DNA of 64,000 bases from positions 536,159 to 600,158 of the forward strand of contig JBJCIZ010000239.1 of assembly GCA_051294375.1 (NCBI GenBank), given 5' to 3'. Source of the stretch: Paraspadella gotoi (Eukaryota; Chaetognatha). The notes below the pieces were generated by a model. It had not been told where the DNA came from, ran no database searches, and was given only the letters and a program-made list of their open reading frames with translations. Numbering within the stretch: the first letter of the stretch is position 1; each line of letters opens with the position of its first letter. Both the position numbers and the translations under genes were made by a program. Below are positions 37,024-50,290 of this stretch, in pieces.

Positions 37024-37280
37024 GTTGTGAAGACCCGCCGCTTGTGAGAGCGCGCGAATTGAACGAGAAGGGAGAGGTTTAGAGAGGAAGGAGAGAGAAA
37101 AGGGAAAGGGAAAAGCGATGGAGAGAGAGAGAGAGAGAGATAGGAGAGAGAGAAGAGAGAGAGAGCAGGGAGAGAGTGATGAGAGAGAGAAAGAGAGAGA
37201 GGGAGATGAGGGAGAGACGAGAGAGAGCAGAAGAGGGAGGGACCCAAAGAGGGGACAGGATGAAGATAACCGTATTAAAT
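35872..37280 (+). repeat. Direct duplication SD2, copy 2
   Basis: Begins directly where the inverted repeat ends and stops exactly at a 25-N gap (37281-37305). See copy 1 at 33989. Confidence 0.93.
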
Positions 37281-37305
37281 NNNNNNNNNNNNNNNNNNNN
37301 NNNNN

Positions 37306-37632
37306 AGAGAGATTCTCGTTTCGAATGCAGATCAATCAAAGTTTGTCCATCTATGTCTTCGTACGCGTCCTTTTGTTTTTCTGTGTACTAAGTGTGAGTT
37401 TTTCTTTGTGTGGATCTCCCTTGATGTCCGTTCGTATGTCTGTATTTGTCTCTGCACCATGTGTGTCTATCCGTGACTCTTCAGTCTTCATCTGTCTCTT
37501 TCGTATCTGCCTGTCTACTATTCTGACCTATATTAAACTAGAAATATTTTTAAAATCGTAAGTATATATAAGTAAACAAAAACGCCGATTGAGTTTGTTA
37601 TTTCTTTTCGTTAAAAATAAAGATTTACCCGA
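37306..37632 (-). repeat. Third, inverted and internally shortened copy of the SD2 start
   Basis: The reverse complement matches about 35872-36400 in order: GTAAA.../AAATAACAAACTCAATCGGCG, then CTAGTTTAATATAGG, GACAGGCAGATACG, and finally GATTGATCTGCATTCGAAACG. The poly-A centre is missing and divergence is higher than between copies 1 and 2. It may therefore be an old dispersed repeat rather than a duplicate read. Confidence 0.7.
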
Positions 37633-37669
37633 TAACTTTTGATTAATAAGTTTTAATTTTTATCCCTTT

Positions 37670-39023
37670 TTATCAGATCCAACCTTCTTCTCCCGTCGTA
37701 TTACTTAAAAAAATTATCTCCCCCGTCGAAAAACTTTTTAAGTCTCTCTTCTGATAAAAAAAAATAGGCTTTTAATATTGTTAAATATTGTTAATCTTCG
37801 ATAGAGTCCCACGAGGCACGAATCGCTATTCAAAAATTCTTTTTCAACACCTTTGTTTGAAAAAGCGAAAGCTTCGGCCCTCGCAGATTTTTTAAAAGGC
37901 CTCATTTAGTTTGTTTGTCTTTTATTAATTTTTCTTTGACTACGTCGCGGTGGCGGTTTTGCAATATATTAGCGAAAAAAGAATTTCTAGAGCATTTTCA
38001 ATTTTGTTTAATAAATAATAATACCGTTATCCAGAAAATTTTAAAAAGGTTTTTGTACGTTATTATATATTATTTTTAATTGTCCAATTCATACCATTAA
38101 TACGTTATAAACCGTATTTATTCCCATTTTTAAAAAAAATAATTACATTATTATTTTAGCACCAATTAATATTTTTAAAAATATTACCAAACCAATTGGC
38201 GTTTCTCATCAAAGACCAACGCCACTGGAGGCGGCGCCCAAACTTTTTTTAAGAGAANNNNNNNNNNCTTTCTTTCTTTCTTTCTTTCTTAGTATTTTTT
38301 TTTAATATTTTTTAAATTCTTTTTCTTTTCTGCATTTCCATTTGCGTTCGAGAGTTAGTTGAGTGACATTTAACTAATCACTTATTCTATAATTTTGTTA
38401 AGAATTATATACTTCTGATCGAAATAGATTTAATTTTTCAAATGTTTTTTTTGGGGGGGAAAAAGTAAACTTAATTAAGCAACTAACTAATTAGAGATTG
38501 CCGCAATTAAAAATAATTTGCCTATTGTCAATTTACCGTAAAATTTCTCTTAAAAAAAAACAACTGTGTAATTTTTTTTAAATATTCGAACTTTAAACAA
38601 TAAAATAAAAAAAGGACAAATCGAGTTAAAGGCGAAAATAATAAGATAACAAGATCGGTCCATCCAATGTGTTGCGCCGCAGTGACTTTGTATATTTATG
38701 ACGCGCACTGCATCGGAAATCCATCTTTTATTCTTTATAGTTTTATGATTTCCGTGAAGGCGGCGCTAACAGTCACTTGGATTTGACGTGTTTTTTTTCC
38801 TGGCTTAACGAATGAGCAACCGACTATAGGCGAGTTATGAGCATTTTTAACCTAAGTGGGACAGACCGACGTACAGACAGACTGATCGACCGACGGACAG
38901 ACAGACTGACCGACCGACAGACAGACCGACCGAAAAGTGGCGCAACTAAAATGTAAAAAGAGGCCACCAAAGTTGAAAAAGAACTTTTTTTCTTGTTAGA
39001 AGTAAAAAAAAATATAAAACCAA
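37670..39023 (+). repeat. Direct duplication SD3, copy 1
   Basis: TTATCAGATCCA...AATATAAAACCAA matches 39049-40654. A 10-N gap (38258-38267) replaces about 240 bases present in copy 2. The copy ends at a 25-N gap. Confidence 0.93.
38660..38955 (+). mobile_element. Pearl/HINE-like element, copy 4
   Basis: It starts ATGTGTTGCGCCGCAGTGAC and ends AAAAGTGGCGCAACTAAAA, so GTTGCGCC and its inverse GGCGCAAC lie near both ends. An internal GACC/GACG/GACA tract occupies about 38866-38932. This copy lacks the CCGCGAG...CTCGCGG hairpin segment, which points to a subtype. Confidence 0.6.
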
Positions 39024-39048
39024 NNNNNNNNNNNNNNNNNNNNNNNNN

Positions 39049-40654
39049 TTATCAGATCCACCTTCCTTCTCCCGTCGTTTACCTTAAAAAAATTATTCTC
39101 CCACCGTCGAAACATATTTTTAAGTCCGCTCTCTTTCTGACTAAAAGAAAAATCAGGCTCTGTTAATTATTGTTAAATATTGTAAGCTTCCGATAAGAGT
39201 CCACCGAGGCACGGATCGCTATTCATAAAATTCTTTGTTCAACACCTTTGCTTTGGAAAAGCGATAACTCCGGCCCCTTCGCAGATTTTTTTAAAAGGCC
39301 TCATTTAGTTTGTTTGTCTTTTTATATTTTCTTTGACTACGTCGCGGTGGCGTTTTGCAATATATTAGCGAAAAAAGAATTTCTAGAGCATTTCAATTTT
39401 GTTTAATATAATAATAACCGTTATCCCCAGAAAATTTAAAAAAGGTTTTAGTACGTTATTTATATATTATTTTTAATTGTCCATTCATACCATTAATACG
39501 TTATAACCGTATTTATTCCAATTTTTAAAAAATAATTACATTATTATTTTAGCACCAATTAATATTTTTAAAAATATTACCAACCAATTGGCGTTTCTCA
39601 TCAAAAGACCAACGCCACTGGAGGCGGCGACCCAACTTTTTTTAAGAGAAATCTTTTTTTTTTCTCGAGACTTCAACAAGTCGTTTCTCACCCTTTACAA
39701 CAAATACGAGTCGCCCCCTCGCCCACCCCCCCCCCCTCGCCCCCCCTTTGGAAAACATTGCGGCTGAAAATTTGTATTTACAATTAATTTTTTACCCAAA
39801 GAAAATATTCGGGGAAAAATATTTTGAAAAAAAAGCAAAAGCAAGGCAGTTACTTGCTCTTTTATTTGGAGTTGCTTTTTTCTTTCTTCTTTCTTTCTTT
39901 TCTTTCTTTCTTCTTTCTATTCTTAGTATTTTTTTTTAATATTTTTTAAATTTTTTCTTTTCTGCATTCCATTTGCGTTCTGAGATGTAGATTGATGTGA
40001 CATTTAACTAATCATTATTTCTATAATTTGTTAGAATTATATACTTCTGATCGAAATAGATTTAATTTTTCAAATTTTTTTTGGGGGGGAAAAAGTAACT
40101 TAATTAAGCAACTAACTAATTAAAGATTGCCGCAATTAAAAATAATTTGCCTATTGTCAATTTACCGTAAATTTCTCTTATAAAAAAAAAACACTGTGTA
40201 ATTTTTTTTAAATATTCGATACTTTAAACAATAAAATAAAAAAAGGACAAATCGAGTTAAAGGCGAAATAAATAAGATAACAAGATCGGTCCATCCAATG
40301 TGTTGCGCCGCAGTGACTTTTGTATATTTATGATACGCGCACTGATCGGAAATCCATCTTTTTATTCTTTATAGTTTATATTTCCGTGAAGGCGGCGCTA
40401 ACAGTCACTTGGATTTGACGTGTTTTTTTCCTGGCTTAACGAATGAGCAACGACTATAGCGAGTTATGAGCATTTTTAACCTAAGTGGGACAGACCGACG
40501 TAGCAGACAGACTGATCGACACCGACGGACAGACAGACTGACCGACCGACAGACAGACCGACCGAAAAGTGGCGCAACTAAAATGTAAAAAGAGGCCACC
40601 AAAGTTGAAAAAGAACTTTTTTTCTTGTAGAAGTAAAAAAAAATATAAAACCAA
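39049..40654 (+). repeat. Direct duplication SD3, copy 2
   Basis: Collinear with 37670-39023, with single-base differences and extra sequence at about 39652-39894 (C-rich run at 39726-39746, then TTTC). It begins exactly at the end of a 25-N gap. Confidence 0.93.
40285..40590 (+). mobile_element. Pearl/HINE-like element, copy 5 (duplicate of copy 4)
   Basis: Same element as 38660-38955, carried within the second SD3 copy. It has the same termini and the same tetranucleotide order, with single-base indels. Confidence 0.6.
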
Positions 40655-43041
<2,387 letters not shown>

Positions 43042-43434
43042 GATACAAGATAGCTTATTTATTGACATATGACATGGATACTTTTTATATTGGTTGTACC
43101 AATTTCATAAAATTCAGCTCCTTGATATTTTGATGCTAGTGCGGAGTACAATAAGTATTCCCCGATCTAATACTTAAGGAGTGGTCTTTTCATACAATTG
43201 AAACATTCTTTGAAATATTTTCCACTTCATTGATAGGGAAGCCAGGTACTCAGGAGTGAATAAAACAAGACTGTGGAAGAGTCTTGATTGAAAGCTTGCA
43301 GGGACCTGCTATGTCATTATCTTGTAAGAGTGATGGAGGCCTTAAAACCACCAAAGGCCTGTCCAAAGTCAGGGCAAGATAGCTTATTTTATGAATGAAT
43401 GGATATTTCTTTATATTGGTTGTACCAATTTCAT
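43042..43434 (-). mobile_element. LINE-derived short repeat, about one unit plus tail
   Basis: On the strand shown, CAAGATAGCTTATTT...GGTTGTACCAATTTCATA occurs at both ends (43043-43115 and 43375-43434). The core AAGCTTGCAGGGACCTGCTA, continuing TGTCATT, lies between at about 43293. The core and the terminal tail are both found in the LINE at 2.7-3.56 kb in the same order. Here they are directly joined by ATCTTGTAAGAGTGATGG, whereas the LINE has ~500 bases of reverse-transcriptase sequence between them. Confidence 0.75.
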
Positions 43435-43800
43435 AGAGAAAGAAAAAACTCAAGCATAAATGAGTAAACGTGGAATTACGGAAACTAAAGAAATAAAGAA
43501 GGAAAGAGAGAAATAAATAGGAAAAGGGTTGGGAGAGTGAATTATAAATAAGAAAGACGTACAACTACATGAATTAGAAGAAAAAATAATTAAAGGTAGG
43601 CAAAAAAAGTAAGGCAAAAAACACAAACATCAAATATTTAGTAATGAGCAATAAATAATAATTACTCGGACCAAAAGAAAGAACGAAAGAAACAAACAAA
43701 CAAAAGAAGTAAAATAAAATAGGAGGTAAAAAGAAAGAGTAAATACCAAAATAAAATGAACATAAACAAACAAACAATTGCCCTGCCCAATCCGGCAATT
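43435..43800. other. A/G-rich spacer
   Basis: AAGAAAG-rich low complexity; no feature recognised. Confidence 0.4.
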
Positions 43801-43810
43801 TAGACCCCAA

Positions 43811-44019
43811 ACACTAACTTCCGGCGACTCACGGCGCCGGGTCATATTTTTCGAGGACGAGACGTCACATCCGGCGCCAACCCGTCATTTCCGGTGAAAC
43901 GCGATGGCCTCTTAAATGGCAAGCGGCCAAGTGCGGCCAAGAGCGGCCAAAAGTGGACGCGCCCGATGGCAATGACGCCGAAAAATGGATGAAATTGTTC
44001 GAAAGAGTATCAGGGGATG
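43811..44019 (+). promoter_or_regulatory. Candidate CpG-rich promoter and first exon
   Basis: A sharp GC/CpG-rich island in AT-rich DNA. It contains ETS-like CTTCCGG (about 43818), ATCCGG (about 43869) and TTTCCGG (about 43887), a CRE-like GACGTCAC (43861-43868), and three spaced GCGGCCAA units (43923-43950). ATGs follow at 43970, 43985 and 43990. The last opens MKLFERVSGD and reaches a consensus donor ATG|GTAAGTGG (GT at 44020-44021) in phase 1. The ATG at 43985 also stays open to the donor. No downstream exon was identified within the following AT-rich DNA. Confidence 0.33.
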
Positions 44020-44029
44020 GTAAGTGGTA

Positions 44030-45160
44030 CTTTCTGATAATTTTTTTTTTATTTTATAAATTTAAATTTTGATGAGGATGATATAGATTGAGTAAAATAA
44101 CTTTTATTCTATTAAACATTAATCAATAAAAAATCATAGTATTTTTTATATTTATTGATAACCTGTAATATTTAAAAAATAAAATTATTTTTAATTTTTT
44201 GGGGGGTAATTTTATGAACATCATCCACCCTTCCTGCCCGATGACGAGAGAGAGAAAGAAAAATGGCGTCAGAAAATCTGCGTTTCTCGGCAAAAATGAG
44301 TCCGAGTGTTGGATGATTTTTCTTCGGTGAAAACGTCTGCCGTTTATCTTCTCTGCCGCGCGGGTCCCTTCGTCCGATCCTCAAGAGGGTATAGAAGGGG
44401 GAGAGAGGGGTAGGGAAGGAGGGGGCCAAGTCGTTTCGGACGCTAAATATTTTTTAAAGTGATGTCGTGTATTCGTCAGTGGGATTGTATAGGAGTATTG
44501 CTAAAAATCAGTATTGCTAAAGACTAAAAATCGAGAAACAAAACTAATATTCAAATCCAAAATGAAAATGTACCAATTCAACTTAAACACTACAATCTGT
44601 AAATGAGATTGAGAAATTTCGATCTCGTTCAAGATCATATTAAATAATCATCCCTTTCAATTGTGTGTCGATTTTATTCGTAAACTATTTGATATTTTTT
44701 TTAGATAATGTACTTATTCTCATTAGATGGCAGAGCCAGAAGGTTGCGTTGGGCGTGAGTGTTTTCAAATGGCAGAATGCAATAATAAAAGAGAACACAT
44801 GCGTTATAAAATTTAAACTTTTCCAGTTATGAACGAGGACTTAATACAAAAAAATGCGCGGCTATTATTTTGTCTTATAATTTCAAATTTGGAAGGCTTC
44901 AAAGTTACAAATATAATCGAATTAATTTATTAAATATTAAATGCAATTCTGCTTGATTTAAATTTAAATTTAAAAAAAAAAANNNNNNNNNNNNNNNNNN
45001 NNNNNNNACCATTTAAATTATACACCTTCTTTTTTCATCTTTCATTTATCTTTTCTTTGATTTTTTAATTCAATCCCACCGCCCCCCGCCTTCCCCCCCT
45101 CGTCCAAAACGTCTTTGAGTCGGAATATTTTCTCCCTTTTAGAAAAAGACGAAAGAAATC
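44030..45160. other. AT-rich spacer with a 25-N gap
   Basis: Gap at 44983-45007. A G-rich block on the plus strand at 44380-44430 precedes AT-rich unique sequence. Nothing recognisable is encoded. Confidence 0.4.
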
Positions 45161-45164
45161 TTTT

Positions 45165-45744
45165 TTGGCCAAAGCGATGAATAATTCTATCTCTCTTCTC
45201 TCTACTGAGTTCTCAACATCTCATCTCGTCTCGAAGCGTCGTCTATGCTCTGCTTCGTCGTCTTCGGTGTCTCTCGGTAACAACGGGGTGTACGACGTCA
45301 CGACGGCTCACGCGTGCGTGTCAGTCCTCTTCTCTTCTCGTCTTGGTCTTCCAATTCGGAGTCTTTAAACAAATGCATATAAACAAGGAGGAGAGTGAAG
45401 AGAGAGAGTAGATCCATCACAGTTGTCTCGCACGATCTGAGTTAAATCCATGGCGACGAGTGACGGGTGAGTGAAGGAAATTATGTCAAGGGTTGACCAA
45501 ACGAGAAGTTTGTGATAGTGACTATTCTGGATTATGATAACATCGTCAATTAACACACATATTAATTTTATCAAAAGAAGTATAACAAATACTTCGATAC
45601 GCCTAATGTTAGTCGTGCGTATAGATGTCGGATAGGCGAGGGCGGGCGAATCGACGGAGCGTATTAGATGTGATTCAAGGTAGATATTTAGTCGGAAGGC
45701 AGGGATCGAGACCGGGTCCGGCAAGTGCACAGTTATTATTGTAT
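45165..45744. other. Mixed-composition sequence, weak open frame
   Basis: An ATG frame (45177-45368) reads MNNSISLLSTEFSTSHLVSK and continues Ser-rich to a stop, without domain or donor. A minus-strand frame (45730-45365) is also open. I call neither. Confidence 0.25.
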
Positions 45745-45984
45745 TTATTTCAGGTGAGAAAATGTGGATTTCCCTATTATATCAGCGAAAATTTAAATCA
45801 TACATTTTGGGTTTGTTATAAAAGAAATCCAAACGTAGAGGAGCGACGAGAGGAGCAGCAAGAGAGAGGAGGAGGGATAAAGACGCGATGGAAAGAGGAA
45901 AGGAGGCAGTTACGTTTCAGCACAACAAAGACAGCTGTGGGAGGAGAAAAGAGAGGACAGGTGGAATGGAGATTAGGTGTATAG
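45745..45984 (+). CDS. Candidate internal or terminal exon, unrecognised
   Basis: TTATTGTATTTATTTCAG ends at 45752 and is a good acceptor: pyrimidine-rich, then CAG. The frame after it reads VRKCGFPYYISENLNHTFW, VCYKRNPNVEERREEQQE and a basic Arg/Lys/Glu segment, then stops at TAG (45984). The first ~30 residues, with two Cys and several aromatics, do not look like simple repeat. The frame is open upstream to 45625 as well, so the acceptor may be spurious. An overlapping 158-codon minus-strand frame (46292-45816) is Pro/Ser/Leu-rich and less convincing. No family is recognised. Confidence 0.25.
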   Translation, partial: LFQVRKCGFPYYISENLNHTFWVCYKRNPNVEERREEQQERGGGIKTRWKEERRQLRFSTTKTAVGGEKRGQVEWRLGV

Positions 45985-46306
45985 AGACTAGCATTCAGGG
46001 TCTTAGTGAACAGGAGTCCGAGATGGACATGGAGTAAAAGGGACAAAGTGAGAGAGGAGACGCTGCTGAAGGGCGTTGGCGGCGTAGGACAGTTGTAAAG
46101 GGCCTTCCAACGTAATTTGTGGATTGCGGGACGTATACCACTTGATGATGTTGAGGGTACGTCTCGGGGTGCGGGATGTGCGAAGTGATCAGGGTGAGGG
46201 TCAAGGCAATTGAGGCTTGACGGCCGTGGAAGGGCGTATGAGAAGTCGTCACGCGGAAGCCGGCGCAAGGTCTGTAAAGGCTGGAAGGACATGGAGAAAG
46301 AGGAAG

Positions 46307-46358
<52 letters not shown>

Positions 46359-46948
46359 TAGGGGCGAGACTCGCCATGGAAGTTCGAAAGGTCAGAGGTG
46401 ATTTTCTGCGCAGAGCATCGCCCGAGTCGGGACCGAACAGATGCGGATAAGAACCGAGCGGAAGATACGACGAACGACGAACGCGAAGATCCGCGGCGAC
46501 CGAGCCCGACAGCTCCAGAGCAGTATCATCTGCGATGGCGGCCCTGAAGGAGATCCGCGTGGGAAACAAATGCAAATGGAGCAGATCAACTGGTAAAGGA
46601 AACAGGAACAGGCCGAGCGTAACGGAGGCATCACGTTAAACTGGCAATCATTTGGTCGGCTAGAGCAGATACAAGAAGCGAAGGCTGGAAAGGTGTCTAC
46701 GTTTTGACGTCGGCTTGTAAGAAGCTAAATTGATTGCAAGTATAGCTAGACTAGGGTGTGGTGAGGTTTAGACTTAGAAGTGTGAGCGAGCTCGTAAGCA
46801 TGCCAAGCGTACCGCCAGGCGCACGCACACATTGAATAGGAAGGGATTCGCTGTTATTCTGTTTGGCATGATACCGCTAAGATTGAGGCGTGTCTTGGCT
46901 GCGAGATTTGGAGAGACAACTATGTATTCGGTTAGAAGACGTGTTCGA

Positions 46949-46980
<32 letters not shown>

Positions 46981-47190
46981 ACATTATGCAAAGAAGCATA
47001 TTTTTTTTTCTGCTCTTGAAACAATTTCGTAGAAGACGTTCACGATAGAGTCGGAGGCAGTCGTGAAGATGGGGCCATTCGTGAAGAGGAAATGGACACA
47101 AGAACAAAAAAAAAGTGAGTTTCCAAAAATTAACTTGCTTTATGAAAAAATGATTTACAGATATAAAGCAATACCCTTGTGACAACTTAA
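45985..47190. other. GC-moderate sequence with (GA)n and (GAC)n
   Basis: (GA)n lies at 46303-46356 and (GAC)n at 46950-46981. The sequence between is CpG-containing and unlike the AT-rich spacer, so it may hold undetected exons. A frame I could trust was not found. Confidence 0.35.
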
Positions 47191-47194
47191 TTAT

Positions 47195-47545
47195 TTGGCT
47201 TTTTTTTCAAAAGCGCCCGATTTCCGTTACTGTGGTCATTTCCCTATTTTATAATTTTGGCCGAAATTCGATGTTTCTAGTATTTACTTATCAATTTTTT
47301 ATTACTGGGTTTTCAGTCGTATTTAAAACTTCTTGTCATCAAATGTTATTTTTATGAGTCATTTATTTATAACTACTTTTTATCTGCTATGTCTTGTCAC
47401 GATAAATATATATACATTTTAACATCTTAAACCTTAGACTCTAACCATAATCCCTAATTTCGGCCTTAACACTAACCTCAAACCTGAAAACTAATTTAAT
47501 TCCGAATTAAAGATGAAATGGGGCGCTTTGGAAAAATTAGGCCAA
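47195..47545. mobile_element. TIR element (MITE-like) with CCCTAA-like interior, copy 1
   Basis: The left end TTGGC...TTTCAAAAGCGCCCGATTT is answered at the right end by AAATGGGGCGCTTTGGAAAA...GGCCAA in inverse orientation, giving imperfect TIRs of about 25 bases. The interior (47425-47500) holds CTAACCATAATCCCTAATTT-type words. Length is about 350 bp with no ORF. A related element spans 50.29-51.07 kb. Confidence 0.6.
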
Positions 47546-48165
<620 letters not shown>

Positions 48166-48413
48166 TTCTCTCTTTCTTTCATTCATCCATTTTCTTAATT
48201 TTTTCCCCAACATTTTTTTTTCTGATTTTTACATATAAATTTTCCCTTTCATCTTTCATCTATACTTTCTTTTTCTTTTTCATTTTTAACATTTCATTAA
48301 ATTCATAAACGAACCAACTAAATATTCATCCATCACACAATAAAATAAAACTCCTTTTCTCATCTTAAAATCGCAGCCACATTTTTTTTTGACGTGGAGA
48401 AGGAAAAATCTTG
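48166..48413. other. AT-rich spacer
   Basis: Pyrimidine-rich then AT-rich; no feature recognised. Confidence 0.4.
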
Positions 48414-48706
48414 ATGACAATGGAAGACGTTAACGATAACGTTTACGATCTTTCGATTGCGACGACGACGACGATAAAGACAACGAGAGACGACAACGAC
48501 GACGAAAACGACGAACAAAACGACGACGACGACGACGACGACAACGACGACGACCAGGACGACTGTCAGATTAAAACGAAGATTATGATATCGATGACGA
48601 TAATTACGAAGATGATAATAATAATAATGATAATAATTTTAATCATATTAATGATTATCCCGCTAAGCGTCCTTTTAAATTCGAAGCTCGAACTAAATTT
48701 GTTTAA
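48414..48706 (+). CDS. Candidate small acidic protein, broken by one base
   Basis: ATG at 48414 opens MTMEDVNDNVYDLSIATTTT. A long Asp/Asn/Glu stretch follows (DDNDDENDEQNDDDDDDDND), then DDCQIK at about 48575. The frame then drifts into AT-rich Ile/Met sequence. One base earlier in register, from GAT at 48581, the sequence continues in the same acidic style: DYDIDDDNYEDDNNNNDNNF, then NHINDYPAKRPFKFEARTKF, and a TAA at 48704-48706. A single missing A in the AAAA run at 48573-48576 would explain the break. The PAKRPFKFEARTKF end is not microsatellite and argues for coding. The length would be about 97 residues. No family is recognised. It could instead be the last exon of a longer gene. Confidence 0.35.
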
Positions 48707-49045
48707 TACCTCATGTTTATTAATCAACGAAGGTTTTTACTCACATGATTGTTTCGAGAAAAAAAAACAATTTGAATGACAATTCCGAATTAAGATTTGA
48801 AGTTAATAGTCGTTGAATATGCAAATATATACTTTGGTGACGTGGATCAAAACTCGGCGCCTAGAAATGAGAGAAACAAGAAATTACAGCTGCCGAGGTC
48901 ATCGTCGTTGTTCCTTCGCTGCGGCTGCTGTGGCCGCCGCTGCTCACCGTCTTTGCTGCCGCTGACCCTTTTATTTCTCTTGTCTTCGCCTTCATGAAAT
49001 TTGCAAAACTCGTCGTTCTGAGAAGAAGGTGTTCGTTTCTATAGC
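48707..49045. other. Spacer
   Basis: A CTG/GCTGC-rich stretch at 48915-48965 is the only departure from AT-rich sequence. No gene is called. Confidence 0.35.
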
Positions 49046-49270
49046 GCAACCATTCATTTAATAAAAAGTATCCATTCATTTAATAAACTAAAATCTTGCT
49101 CCTGACTTTAGACTGGCTTTGGAGGTTTAAGGCCTCCATCACTCTTACAAGATAAAGACATAACAGGTCCCTGCTAGATTTCATTCAAGACTCTCACAGT
49201 CTCGTTTATTCACCCCCAGAGTAACTGGCTTCCCTATCAATGAAATAGTATAATATTTCAAAAGAATGTT
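49046..49270 (+). mobile_element. LINE-derived short repeat fragment
   Basis: CATTCATTTAATAAA, GGCCTCCATCACTCTTACAA, GACATAACAGGTCCCTG and CTTCCCTATCAATGAA follow in the family order. CATTCATTTAATAAA appears twice at the start. Same orientation as the 26.5 kb and 56.0 kb copies. Confidence 0.7.
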
Positions 49271-50290
49271 ATTTGTTTTTAACATTTGTTTTCTACGTAA
49301 AAAGTATAATCACGAATGAAAAGGAAAACGACGCAAAGCAAAATAAGGAAAAAGAAATACTGAGGAAAAGAAGGAAAAGTTCTCGCCGATGGAGGAACCT
49401 TGAAAACCTCTCACTTTATCCAGGACTAATGAGATTCATTGAAAATGAGAGAGNNNNNNNNNNAGAGAGAGATTTAAAATATGCGGGGATACTTTCGGGA
49501 GGGCACCTGGCGAGAAGGAACCTCGTTTCAACCAAGCCAAAAAGAATTCACCTGCTTTATCATTTGGACAAATGAACAGATGTACCTGGATCACCGGATA
49601 TACGGACAGGCAGAAACACCAAGATTCTGAGGAATCAAGCTGAAACAGAAAGTCAGTCTTTCTGGGTTTTATTCTTGACATAACAAATCTGTTTAATATG
49701 TATCTGACGCTTGAAAATCTTGTCTTTAATTCTGAGCTCAATTCAAACCTGATTTAATTGTTTCAAATTCTTTTCAAAACATTAATCAAATACTTTATCG
49801 TCTATATCTGAAAGATTATTTCGAAAATCTCTAGAAAGAACATATACCAAGATTTTGACAATTTTACAGTCCGGATGAAATTAAATTCAGAGAATGAAAA
49901 TGGGTTAGTCAGAAAAGAAATTCATATTCGATTGTAGTTTCTTGCTAGGCCATGTTTCAATGTCTGTCTGTCTGTCTGTCTGTTTTAATCGAAGCCAAGT
50001 GCTGTTTGTCTTACTTCATCCACGAAATCACGCAAAGCAAATTAACTCATTGATGTCTCATCCCCATTAACGCGATCCGCGCCATCGGCGCCACGAGCGC
50101 CAACAAACGCCATCGGCGCCATCTGCGTCGTCAAAGCCAATTAACGATATCAAACTGGATAATGTTCTCGCCCTCTTCGCCGACGAGTTATTTCCGGTTC
50201 ATTCTAAGCCTCCAAGACGCTAACGAACCATAAACAAGAACTGAGAGCCCAAAAGATAAGAGAAAGGAGAAGAAAGAAAGAAAAAATAAA
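49271..50290. other. Spacer with a 10-N gap and (TCTG)n
   Basis: A 10-N gap (49454-49463) lies inside a GA run. (TCTG)n lies at 49961-49983. A CpG-richer stretch at 50075-50150 repeats GCCATCGGCGCCA-type words (three to four times). No coding frame is supported. Confidence 0.45.
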
